Source: Bacteroidales bacterium
GTDB lineage: Bacteria > Bacteroidota > Bacteroidia > Bacteroidales > WCHB1-69
Direction: 5' to 3'
DNA: 9,621 nucleotides
NCBI GenBank assembly: GCA_016285615.1
Contig: JAEERB010000092.1
Coordinates: forward strand, 1 to 9,621
Notes under the pieces: generated by a model
The model's input: the letters and a program-made list of their open reading frames with translations, nothing else
The model's database searches: none
Told to the model about the DNA's origin: nothing
Translations under genes and position numbers: made by a program
In this document: positions 1 to 6,771 of the stretch, piece after piece
Position numbering within the stretch: the first letter of the stretch is position 1
How the letters are laid out: every line of letters starts with the position of its first letter

Positions 1-155
1 AATACACCGCCACTGGCATCGCTCAGACGCTCTTCGCTCTGACACCCATCCTCATCATCGCTCCGGCAGCCTTTCTGTTTCATCAGAAAGTAACTGTGCG
101 AGAAGTTGTTGGCGCCATTATCAGTGTGGTAGGGGTGAGCCTTTTCTTCCTGTAG
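1..155 (+). CDS. EamA/DMT-family permease, C-terminal fragment
   Basis: This is the 3' end of a gene whose start lies before the window. Read from base 3, it gives 50 codons ending in TAG at 153-155. The peptide begins YTATGIAQTLFALTPILIIA and ends in a hydrophobic stretch, GAIISVVGVSLFFL. The pattern of a TM helix with a 'TLFALTPIL' stretch, a short loop 'FLFHQKVTVREVVGA', then a final helix is typical of the last two helices of EamA-domain drug/metabolite transporters. Such proteins have ten TM helices in the cytoplasmic membrane and export small metabolites. The substrate cannot be read from this end. The next gene has its own promoter, so this one probably ends a separate transcript, although I see no clear hairpin terminator after it. 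Confidence 0.8.
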   Translation, partial: YTATGIAQTLFALTPILIIAPAAFLFHQKVTVREVVGAIISVVGVSLFFL

Positions 156-209
156 ATGATGCTTAAATGTGGATGATGTAAATTGGCAGAATTGCGTTTT
201 GCTGCTTCA

Positions 210-241
210 TTTGCGGGGAAACTTTAAAAGTTGTATCTTTG
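210..241 (+). promoter_or_regulatory. Bacteroidota-type promoter
   Basis: TATCTTTG at 234-241 matches the Bacteroidota -7 box TAnnTTTG. TTTG at 210-213 lies 20 nt upstream, within the usual 19-21 nt spacing for the -33 element. Transcription would start a few bases after 241. This excludes the TTG at 231 as a start codon and leaves ATG 261 as the first usable start. Confidence 0.75.
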
Positions 242-260
242 TGTTTTCATATTTTTAGAA

Positions 261-761
261 ATGAACAAGATAAAAGAAACATTCGGTTATGCACTCGGGT
301 TTGTGCTCTTCGTGGTGTTGTTACCTCTACTGATGTGGATATGCTCCAAAATGCCAGCCTTAAGTTGGCCGCATCCAGTTCTGATAGCTATTATTCCCTT
401 CTGTCTCTTTATGGGACTGGGACTGAGCATCTGGGCCATTGTCTATATGCGTCGTGTGGGCGATGGTAATCCGATGGATGCTTTCGGACACGAGGTCGCT
501 CCGCGCACCAAGCATCTGATGACTAAAGGGCCTTACCATCTTAGTCGCAATCCAATGTTGACGGGTATATTCCTCTATCTGATAGGTTGTTGCCTCTGGT
601 TGTGCACGTGGCAGTCGGTGCTGGTGTTCGTCGTCTTTGTGGTCATTATGCTCGTGCAGGTGCGTACCGAGGAGGAACGCCTCCGTCGCGATTTTGGCGA
701 CGAATACGAGCAGTATTGCAAGACGACTGGTCGCTTTTTGCCTTTTAAGCTGAAGAGATAA
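261..761 (+). CDS. Isoprenylcysteine/phospholipid methyltransferase-like membrane protein
   Basis: This 166-residue integral membrane protein starts MNKIKETFGYALGF. Hydrophobic segments lie at about residues 8-28, 40-62 and 100-133. The C-terminal half carries the family signature: GPYHLSRNPM at 90-99, a TM hairpin, then EEERL at 137-141 and FGDEYEQY at 145-152, ending with RFLPF. In the ICMT/PEMT-like superfamily the RNPM and EE elements form the S-adenosylmethionine site at the membrane face. The methyl acceptor of bacterial members is mostly unknown, and I cannot infer it here. The open frame runs back to a TTG at 231, but that codon is inside a strong promoter, so I take ATG 261. The gene is followed after 38 nt by a distant relative of the same superfamily. 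Confidence 0.8.
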   Translation: MNKIKETFGYALGFVLFVVLLPLLMWICSKMPALSWPHPVLIAIIPFCLFMGLGLSIWAIVYMRRVGDGNPMDAFGHEVAPRTKHLMTKGPYHLSRNPMLTGIFLYLIGCCLWLCTWQSVLVFVVFVVIMLVQVRTEEERLRRDFGDEYEQYCKTTGRFLPFKLKR

Positions 762-762
762 T

Positions 763-781
763 TTCCGCGTTATCTGCGGGA
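763..781 (+). repeat. Short GC-rich direct/inverted repeat, probable relative of the 6537-6600 element
   Basis: In the 38-nt gap between two genes, TTCCGCG (763-769) and ATCTGCG (772-778) are spaced by 9 nt. CCGC (765-768) and GCGG (776-779) can also pair as a small hairpin. No T-run follows directly, so it is not a convincing terminator. The units resemble the ATCCGCG units at 6539-6565. Strand is nominal. Confidence 0.4.
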
Positions 782-799
782 GAATTTAATCCTATAAAA

Positions 800-1471
800 A
801 TGAATACCAAACTCTTTATACAAGCCTTGACTAAGTTTCTTGCCGGATTGCTGCTGGTAGGAGTGTTGCTCTTTGTGCCTGCGGGCACTTTCGCCTACTG
901 GCAGGCGTGGTTGTTTATCGCGCTGCTCTTTGTGCCGATGTTCATCGCCGGCATCGTGCTGATGTGTCGTCAGCCGGAGTTGTTACGCAAACGTTTGGAT
1001 GCCAAGGAGAAACAGGACGAACAGAAGTGGGTGGTGGCGCTGAGTGGCCTTATGTTCCTCGCCATGTTTGTGGTGGCAGGCTTTAACCATCGCTTCCAGT
1101 GGTGCCTGTTGCCCGATTGGGCGGTATTTGTAGCTGCTGTGCTGTTCTTGCTGGGCTATGCGCTCTATGCCGAAGTGCTGCGTGAGAATGTCTGGCTTTC
1201 GCGAACCATCGAGGTGCAAGAGCATCAGAAGGTCGTCGACACAGGCCTTTACGGCATCGTGCGTCATCCCATGTATGCCGCCACATTACTGCTATTCCTG
1301 GCCATGCCGCTGGTGCTGGCGTCACCATGGTCATTCCTGATTATGCTGCTCTACATTCCCATTATCGCCAAGCGCATTAGAAACGAAGAAGCCGTCCTGG
1401 AACAAGGTTTGGACGGCTATAAGGAATATAAAGAACGGGTGAAGTATAAGGTGATACCATTCATTTGGTAG
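800..1471 (+). CDS. Isoprenylcysteine methyltransferase family membrane protein
   Basis: This 223-residue membrane protein has hydrophobic segments at about residues 12-32, 35-55, 78-95, 105-123 and 160-187. The methyltransferase signature is GLYGIVRHPMY at about 149-159, followed by a membrane hairpin, then RNEEAVL (Glu196, Glu197) and GYKEYKERVKYKVIPFIW at the C-terminus. The RHPMY and EE pair corresponds to the SAM-binding region of the ICMT/PEMT-like superfamily. It is longer than the preceding relative at the N-terminus and shares little beyond the signature. The two are therefore divergent family members in tandem, not a recent duplication. The spacing of 38 nt and lack of a promoter in between suggest co-transcription. 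The physiological methyl acceptor is unknown. The ATG at 800 follows an A-rich leader. Confidence 0.82.
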   Translation: MNTKLFIQALTKFLAGLLLVGVLLFVPAGTFAYWQAWLFIALLFVPMFIAGIVLMCRQPELLRKRLDAKEKQDEQKWVVALSGLMFLAMFVVAGFNHRFQWCLLPDWAVFVAAVLFLLGYALYAEVLRENVWLSRTIEVQEHQKVVDTGLYGIVRHPMYAATLLLFLAMPLVLASPWSFLIMLLYIPIIAKRIRNEEAVLEQGLDGYKEYKERVKYKVIPFIW

Positions 1472-1484
1472 TAAAAATCTTTAG

Positions 1485-1514
1485 TTTAGCATACCGAAAA
1501 ATATCTTATTTTTG
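1485..1514 (+). promoter_or_regulatory. Bacteroidota-type promoter before surE
   Basis: TATTTTTG at 1507-1514 fits the -7 box TAnnTTTG. TTTA at 1485-1488 lies 18 nt upstream and is a weak -33 match. It sits 27 nt before the surE ATG and would drive the gene run 1542-6535. Confidence 0.6.
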
Positions 1515-1541
1515 CATTTTTAACATTGATTAAGATTTGAC

Positions 1542-2321
1542 ATGGATAATACTACTCAAAAGCCTCTGATACTGATAACTAACGACGATGGATATGAGGC
1601 TAAAGGACTTGCTTCTTTGGTTACTGTGGCCCGTGAATTCGGCGAAGTGGTAGTGGTGGTTCCTGATGGCCCCCGCTCGGGAATGGGACACGCCATTACG
1701 ATGAACATGCCTCTGAGAATTAAGAACTACAAAAACGCCGACGGTGTGCGCTACTACAAGACCAATGGCACGCCCGTCGATTGCATCAAGTTAGGACAGA
1801 AAGTGGTGCTCCGTGATCGCAAGATAGACCTTGTGCTGTCGGGTATTAACCATGGCTCCAACTCTTCGGTAAGCCTCATCTATTCGGGCACTATGGCAGC
1901 TGCTATCGAGGCCGCCTTCGAGAGCATTCCCGCCATCGGCGTGTCGCTGCTCAACTATGCCGAAGATGCCGATTTTACCACTGCCATGACCTACGCCCGT
2001 AAGATTATCGCCAAGGTGCTAAGTCATGAGTTTCCTCCCTTTATCTGCTTGAATGTCAATGTTCCCGATGTGCCCGTTGACGAGATTAAAGGCGTCAAGA
2101 TCACACGCCAGACGCACGGCTACTGGAAAGAGGACCTGGAGGAACGTGTGGATGTCTATGGCATGAAATATTATTGGCTGACAGGTTATCTGGAAGATTT
2201 GGATCCCAATGAGGATACCTGCCAGTGGGCTTTGAAACATAATTATGTGTCGGTGCAGCCGGTGCAGTTCGACCTGACGGCGCACCAATATATTGATACT
2301 CTTAAATTTATCGAAGAATGA
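1542..2321 (+). CDS. surE: 5'/3'-nucleotidase SurE
   Basis: This is a 259-residue soluble cytoplasmic protein that is full length for SurE. It is a metal-dependent phosphatase that removes phosphate from nucleoside 5'- and 3'-monophosphates; known members are linked to stress and stationary-phase survival. The N-terminal metal site is ILITNDDGYEAKGL, with Asp15 and Asp16. Ser46 lies in the PRSGMGHAIT loop and Asn103 in SGINHGSN, giving the four metal ligands expected from SurE structures. GTPVDCIKLG (76-85) and YSGTMAAAIEA (114-124) are further family signatures. The ATG at 1542 lies 27 nt after a promoter box and puts NDDG at the usual distance from the N-terminus. Its stop overlaps the start of the next gene by 4 nt (ATGA), which points to translational coupling. 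Confidence 0.95.
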   Translation: MDNTTQKPLILITNDDGYEAKGLASLVTVAREFGEVVVVVPDGPRSGMGHAITMNMPLRIKNYKNADGVRYYKTNGTPVDCIKLGQKVVLRDRKIDLVLSGINHGSNSSVSLIYSGTMAAAIEAAFESIPAIGVSLLNYAEDADFTTAMTYARKIIAKVLSHEFPPFICLNVNVPDVPVDEIKGVKITRQTHGYWKEDLEERVDVYGMKYYWLTGYLEDLDPNEDTCQWALKHNYVSVQPVQFDLTAHQYIDTLKFIEE

Positions 2322-2608
2322 TGGATAGATTGCGTCGCGACTCTCTTTGGATGGGTCTCTTTCTGGGCATCCTGTTTCCCGCCATTCTGTTTGGTGTTCT
2401 GGAAGGTCTGCTGGCCATCGTGGAGCATTTTACGGGAAAGATAGATATTGTTGATATTAAGAAGATTATACTCTTGAGCATTGTGCCAAACCTCTTCTTG
2501 CTACGTTATTATCTGCTTAAACTCAAGTACGACCTTACCGGTCGCGGCATTCTGGCAGCCACCTTCGTGCTGGGCATCGTCTTCGCTATTCTTGAATTTA
2601 CGATTTAA
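2318..2608 (+). CDS. Small membrane protein of unknown function
   Basis: This 96-residue protein, MMDRLRRDSLWMGLFLGILF and onward, is predominantly hydrophobic. It has three likely TM segments, at about residues 11-33, 48-62 and 75-95. The charged stretch GKIDIVDIKK lies between the first two, and KLKYDLTGRG before the third. I do not recognise a named family. Two start codons lie back to back: ATG 2318 overlaps the surE stop and ATG 2321 follows in frame. Either gives nearly the same protein. The 4-nt overlap with surE and the 11-nt gap to the next gene make it part of the surE operon and support it as a real gene. Confidence 0.75.
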   Translation: MMDRLRRDSLWMGLFLGILFPAILFGVLEGLLAIVEHFTGKIDIVDIKKIILLSIVPNLFLLRYYLLKLKYDLTGRGILAATFVLGIVFAILEFTI

Positions 2609-2619
2609 CCTTTTAGCCT

Positions 2620-3825
2620 ATGATTACAACAATACTTATTACTTTGTTTTACCTGCTTACACCGGTCTTAATCATCTGGTTGTTTAATAAATACAATTGG
2701 GTGACCAAAGTAGGTACGGTCATTTTGGCATACGCCTTCGGTATTATCCTGGCATTGCTCAATACGTTTATCGGCTTTATGCCTCCAGATGGAGAAGCCG
2801 GTTCCATACTGACCATGGTACAGAAGAATCTGATGAACGTATGTGTGCCGTTGGCTATCCCGCTAATGCTTTTTAACTCCGATTTTAAGTTGTGGACCAA
2901 GTCGTTACCTAAGACCTTGGCAGTGCTGTTGGGTGGTGTGTTGTCGGTCATCATCGCTTTGATTGCAGGCTATTTCATCTTCCTCAATCATGATTTGGGT
3001 GCTACGAGCGAGTTCAAAAAAGTGGCCGTTATGATGACGGGTATCTATACTGGTGGCACATTGAATTTTGCCGCTTTAGGCAAGATGGTTGACGCCGATC
3101 CCAATACCATCAGCATTACACTGGCATTCGAAGAGATTGTGACACTGCCGTTTATCGTGTTCATTCTGGCTGGTGGTTACAAATTATTCCGCAAGTTTTT
3201 ACCTTACAAGGATGAAACATCCATAGAGGAAGACGTTGACCAGAAAACAGTGTCGGAGAGCACTTTCGAAAATTATCATGGCATGTTCAAAGGCAAAAAT
3301 TTTGGCGGTATGATGCTAGGCCTGTTGCTCTCAATCGCTATGCTTGGTGTTGGTGTGGGCTTGTCCATGTTGATTGTGGGCAAGATTAACGAGTTGGTGG
3401 TTATCCTTACTATTACCACTTTGGCTATTATCGCTTCTTTCAGTAAGAAAATCAGAGAGTTACCAAAGACTTTCGAGCTGGGTATGTTCTTCATTCTCAT
3501 CTTCAGCTTGGTAGTGGCTTCGATGTTTGATGTGACCAAAATCGACAGTTCATCCCTCGCTATCATGTGGTACATTCTCTTTGTGATGGTGGTTTCCATC
3601 GTCTTGCATCTGCTTTTCTGCAAGGCATGTAAGGTGAGCGGCGACCTCTTCACGGTAGGCCATATCAGCTTACTCTGTTCACCTCCCTTCGTTCCGCCAA
3701 TTGTTGAAGCATTGGGCAATCGCAAAGTGCTGATTAGCGGTATTGCCATCGGTTTGGTGGGTTATGCCATCGGTACCTATCTTGGCTCCTTATTTGCCAC
3801 CTTGCTGGGATTACCTTTATTCTAA
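2620..3825 (+). CDS. DUF819 family integral membrane protein
   Basis: This 401-residue polytopic membrane protein has about ten or more hydrophobic segments. The two halves are separated by a hydrophilic stretch at about residues 192-230 (KLFRKFLPYKDETSIEEDVD and onward). Features recalled from DUF819 (PF05684) are an N-terminal helical region with CVPLAIPLMLFNSDFKLW, the polar motif GGTLNFAAL near residue 145 inside a predicted membrane region, and a C-terminal CSPPFVPPIVEALG segment. Two halves with conserved polar breaks in helices suggest a transporter-like fold, but no substrate is established and I do not assign one. It starts 11 nt after the small membrane gene and ends 17 nt before argS, so all are probably on one transcript. 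Confidence 0.82.
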   Translation: MITTILITLFYLLTPVLIIWLFNKYNWVTKVGTVILAYAFGIILALLNTFIGFMPPDGEAGSILTMVQKNLMNVCVPLAIPLMLFNSDFKLWTKSLPKTLAVLLGGVLSVIIALIAGYFIFLNHDLGATSEFKKVAVMMTGIYTGGTLNFAALGKMVDADPNTISITLAFEEIVTLPFIVFILAGGYKLFRKFLPYKDETSIEEDVDQKTVSESTFENYHGMFKGKNFGGMMLGLLLSIAMLGVGVGLSMLIVGKINELVVILTITTLAIIASFSKKIRELPKTFELGMFFILIFSLVVASMFDVTKIDSSSLAIMWYILFVMVVSIVLHLLFCKACKVSGDLFTVGHISLLCSPPFVPPIVEALGNRKVLISGIAIGLVGYAIGTYLGSLFATLLGLPLF

Positions 3826-3842
3826 TTTAGATTGATTGATTT

Positions 3843-5621
3843 ATGATTGAAAATGTCATCGCGTCATCGGTTCAGGAAGTGCTGAAAGAGTTGTACGGAG
3901 CGGATATTCCCGTTGCTGCGTCGGCTGTACAGCGCACCCGTAAGGAGTTTGAAGGCGACTTCACCATCGTGGTGTTTCCCTTTGTCAAAGCAGCTCGCAA
4001 AGCTCCCGATGCCGTGGCCGCCGAAATAGGAGAGGCGCTGCATCATAAGTTGCAAGTGGCTTACAACGTAGTTAAAGGATTTCTTAATATAACACTTTCT
4101 AACGATTTCTGGCTCAAATATTTCAATGAACATCGTGCGGATGCATCTTACGGCTTCGAGCCGCATCAGAATAGCGAGCGCATTGTCATTGAGTATTCAT
4201 CGCCTAACACCAACAAGCCGCTGCATCTCGGCCATATCCGCAATAACCTGCTTGGCTCGTCAGTGGCCCGCATCTTGGACGCCTGTGGCAAGGAAGTCGT
4301 CAAGGTTAACTTGGTGAACGACCGCGGTATCCATATCTGCAAGTCGATGTTGGCTTGGTTGAAATATGGCAATGGCGAAACGCCCGAGAGTACCGGCATG
4401 AAAGGCGACCACCTGGTGGGCAAGTACTATGTTGTTTTCGATCAGCATTATAAGGAAGAAATCAAGCAGCTAATGGCCGAAGGCAAGAGCGAGGAAGAGG
4501 CCTCAGCTCAGGCACCTTTGCTCATCGAGGCGCGCGAGATGCTGCGCAAGTGGGAGAGTGGCGATGCCGAAGTGCGCGCCCTCTGGACCAAAATGAATGG
4601 CTGGGTGTATGATGGCTTTGATAAAACATACGAACGTCTTGGTATTCAGTTTGATAAGGTTTATTACGAGTCGCAGACCTACCTTTTGGGCAAGAAGATT
4701 GTGGAAGAGGGATTGGCTAATGGCGTGCTCTACCGCAAGGAAGACGGCTCGGTGTGGGTGGATTTGCGCGACGAAGGACTGGATGAGAAATTGCTGCTTC
4801 GTTCTGACGGCACCTCGGTCTATATGACGCAAGACTTGGGTACAGCCCAGTTGCGTTACGAGGAGTTTGCGCCACAGAAGATGATCTATGTTGTGGGCAA
4901 TGAGCAGAATTACCATTTTGATGTGCTTAAATTATTGCTTTCCAAAAAGTTAAAGAAAGAATACGGTAATCATATCTATCATCTTTCATACGGAATGGTG
5001 GAACTGCCTTGTGGCAAGATGAAGTCGCGTGAAGGTACGGTGGTGGATGCTGACGACCTGATGGAAGAGATGTTCGTACAGGCCAAGGAGAGCACCGAAG
5101 CGCTTGGAAAACACGACTTTACGCCCGATGAGGCTACTCGTCTTTACGAGATGATTGGCTTGGGTGCTTTGAAATATTTCATTCTCAAAGTCGATCCGAA
5201 GAAGAATATGCTGTTCAATCCAGCCGAATCGATTGATTTTAACGGCAATACGGCGCCGTTTATCCAATATACCCACGCTCGTATCCAGTCGCTGTTGCGC
5301 AAGGCTGCCGAAAGTCAGATAGATGTTGCTAACGACCTGACAGCGTTGGCTTTGCCAGCCACAGAAACGGAATTGATAAAGCGACTGTACGAATTTCCGC
5401 AGGTGGTGCTCAATGCTGGCGAATCGTTCAGTCCCGCCTTGATAGCCAACTACACCTACGATTTGGCAAAAGAGTTCAACCGTTTCTATCAGGAGACGCC
5501 CATCTTCAAGGAGGTAGACGAGAATCTACGCACACTGCGCTTGCAACTCTCTCAGTGGGTGGGTATTGTGATTAAAAACGGCATGTCGTTGCTGGGCATT
5601 GATGTCCCCGATAAAATGTGA
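3843..5621 (+). CDS. argS: Arginyl-tRNA synthetase
   Basis: This is a 592-residue class I aminoacyl-tRNA synthetase that charges tRNA-Arg with arginine using ATP. The N-terminal Arg-tRNA synthetase domain covers about residues 1-88. The Rossmann catalytic core opens with the HIGH-type motif SSPNTNKPLHLGHIRNN, with HLGH at 128-131. The KMSKS-equivalent loop is KMKSREG starting at residue 392. The helical DALR anticodon-binding domain begins near FIQYTHARIQSLLRKA (about 473-488) and runs to the end, where MSLLGIDVPDKM matches the usual C-terminus. Length and domain order are complete, and no frameshift or missing catalytic element is apparent. The start ATG at 3843 follows 17 nt after the DUF819 gene. 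The stop TGA overlaps the start of the next gene. Confidence 0.97.
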   Translation: MIENVIASSVQEVLKELYGADIPVAASAVQRTRKEFEGDFTIVVFPFVKAARKAPDAVAAEIGEALHHKLQVAYNVVKGFLNITLSNDFWLKYFNEHRADASYGFEPHQNSERIVIEYSSPNTNKPLHLGHIRNNLLGSSVARILDACGKEVVKVNLVNDRGIHICKSMLAWLKYGNGETPESTGMKGDHLVGKYYVVFDQHYKEEIKQLMAEGKSEEEASAQAPLLIEAREMLRKWESGDAEVRALWTKMNGWVYDGFDKTYERLGIQFDKVYYESQTYLLGKKIVEEGLANGVLYRKEDGSVWVDLRDEGLDEKLLLRSDGTSVYMTQDLGTAQLRYEEFAPQKMIYVVGNEQNYHFDVLKLLLSKKLKKEYGNHIYHLSYGMVELPCGKMKSREGTVVDADDLMEEMFVQAKESTEALGKHDFTPDEATRLYEMIGLGALKYFILKVDPKKNMLFNPAESIDFNGNTAPFIQYTHARIQSLLRKAAESQIDVANDLTALALPATETELIKRLYEFPQVVLNAGESFSPALIANYTYDLAKEFNRFYQETPIFKEVDENLRTLRLQLSQWVGIVIKNGMSLLGIDVPDKM

Positions 5622-6535
5622 TGCAGATGAATAGAATACCTCCGTATCTCAAGCCTGGCGATACCATTGGCATTGCCGCTCCGGCTCGCAAGATTTCGCA
5701 CGAAGAACTGGCCCCGACGTTGGCTCTGCTTGAGCGACGTGGCTACAAGGTGCTGTTGCCCGAAAACCTGTTTGCCGAGTGCCACCAGTTTGCCGGCACT
5801 GACGAGCAGCGCGCCGCCGATATGCAATACCTGCTCGACAATCCTGATGTGAAGGCCATCCTGTTCGCCCGTGGCGGCTATGGCTCGGTGCGCATCATCG
5901 ACCGACTCGACTTCGCCACTTTCCTGCAGTCGCCCAAATGGCTGTGCGGCTACAGCGATATGACCGTGTTCCATTCGCATCTGCAAGCCAACTATCAGAT
6001 TCCTACGCTCCACGCAACGATGCCTCTGAATATTACTAACGAGACAGTGGATTCGGACAATGTGCGCACCCTTTTTGATGCGCTGGAAGGCCGCCCGCTG
6101 AATTACGAAGTGCCTGCCCATCCGTTCAATCACCGCGGCGATGCTACCGCACCTCTCGTTGGTGGCAATTTATCGATGCTCTATTCGCTGTTAGGCTCAC
6201 CTTCCGACATTAACACTGACGGTAAGATCCTCTTTATCGAGGACTTGGACGAATATCTCTACCACATCGACCGTATGATGATGAACCTAAAACGCAACGG
6301 CAAGTTAGACCACTTGGCCGGATTGGTGATAGGAGGGTTGTCGGATATGAACGACAATACCATCCCTTATGGCAAAACAGCCGAAGAGATTGTGGCAGAG
6401 CATTGTGCCGAGTATGACTATCCCGTCTGCTTCGGTTTCCCCGCAGGCCATATCGCCCGCAACTTGACGCTGAAATTAGGTATGACTGCGCAACTGAAAG
6501 TGACTGAAAGTCAATCTGTTTTGTCGTTTTTATAG
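5621..6535 (+). CDS. LD-carboxypeptidase (S66 family)
   Basis: This is a serine peptidase of the LdcA/MccF family (S66), 304 residues from ATG 5621. Members cleave the L,D-bond of murein tetrapeptides during cell-wall recycling; MccF relatives inactivate microcin C. The sequence starts IPPYLKPGDTIGIAAPARK, the typical N-terminus. The Ser-Glu-His triad is visible, counted from GTG 5618 as residue 1: Ser113 in GYSDMT, Glu208 in LFIEDLDEYLYHIDRMM, and His278 in GFPAGH. There is no signal peptide, which fits a cytoplasmic recycling enzyme. The frame opens with GTG 5618, ATG 5621 and ATG 5627. I chose ATG 5621, whose A is the last base of the argS stop (TGATG); 5627 is also possible. The overlap implies coupling to argS. 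The exact choice between LdcA and MccF activity is not decided by sequence reading. Confidence 0.92.
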   Translation: MQMNRIPPYLKPGDTIGIAAPARKISHEELAPTLALLERRGYKVLLPENLFAECHQFAGTDEQRAADMQYLLDNPDVKAILFARGGYGSVRIIDRLDFATFLQSPKWLCGYSDMTVFHSHLQANYQIPTLHATMPLNITNETVDSDNVRTLFDALEGRPLNYEVPAHPFNHRGDATAPLVGGNLSMLYSLLGSPSDINTDGKILFIEDLDEYLYHIDRMMMNLKRNGKLDHLAGLVIGGLSDMNDNTIPYGKTAEEIVAEHCAEYDYPVCFGFPAGHIARNLTLKLGMTAQLKVTESQSVLSFL

Positions 6536-6536
6536 G

Positions 6537-6600
6537 AAATCCGCGTAAATCCGCGCGATCCGCGGCCAAAATATCTCCACGAATCACACGAATCCGCAGG
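6537..6600 (+). repeat. GC-rich interspersed-type repeat with 9-10 nt period
   Basis: Directly after the LD-carboxypeptidase stop, ATCCGCG recurs at 6539, 6549 and 6558. CACGAAT then recurs at 6578 and 6587, and a further ATCCGC starts at 6592. The spacing of 9-10 nt is roughly one helical turn. CCGCG at 6541-6545 and CGCGG at 6561-6565 can pair. The block is flanked by AT-rich sequence and encodes nothing evident. Similar 'atccgcg/cacgaat' intergenic elements recur, to my recollection, in Bacteroidota genomes, but I cannot confirm that here. Orientation is nominal. Confidence 0.6.
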
Positions 6601-6702
6601 GAAATAATTTGCGAAAAATAAACCTCATGTAATATCAATAGTCTAAAAATCGTTTTTTCAATAAAATATTTACTTATAAATGTTTCGTTTGAAAAAAAAA
6701 TG

Positions 6703-6710
6703 TATATTTG
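6703..6710 (+). promoter_or_regulatory. -7 promoter box of the lipoprotein gene
   Basis: TATATTTG at 6703-6710 is a clear TAnnTTTG box in a strongly AT-rich region preceded by a run of nine A. No convincing -33 TTTG lies at 19-21 nt; the nearest candidates, TTTC at 6683-6686 and TTTG at 6688-6691, are too close. The leader to ATG 6772 would be about 55 nt and is A-rich. Confidence 0.6.
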
Positions 6711-6771
6711 CTGCGCTTTTAAAGAAAGTTAATTAAAGAAACATATTATTAATCCTAAAACAAAAAAGATT

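Noticed and set aside
231..260. TTG start at 231 for the first methyltransferase-like gene, adding ten residues
   Set aside because: TTG 231 and the next codons are part of the TATCTTTG promoter box with a well-spaced TTTG, so transcription should begin after this codon. ATG 261 gives a normal N-terminus.
762..799. Intrinsic terminator between the two methyltransferase-like genes
   Set aside because: The CCGC/GCGG pairing is only 4 bp and no T-run follows, so a repeat element is a better reading.
3276..3749. 157-codon minus-strand open frame inside the DUF819 gene
   Set aside because: Shadow frame within a conserved coding region, with no motif or start signal.
5552..6133. 193-codon minus-strand open frame opposite the LD-carboxypeptidase
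   Set aside because: It is antisense to a gene with a complete catalytic triad, has no family resemblance, and is rich in His, Gln and Arg as expected from the reverse reading of a GC-biased gene.
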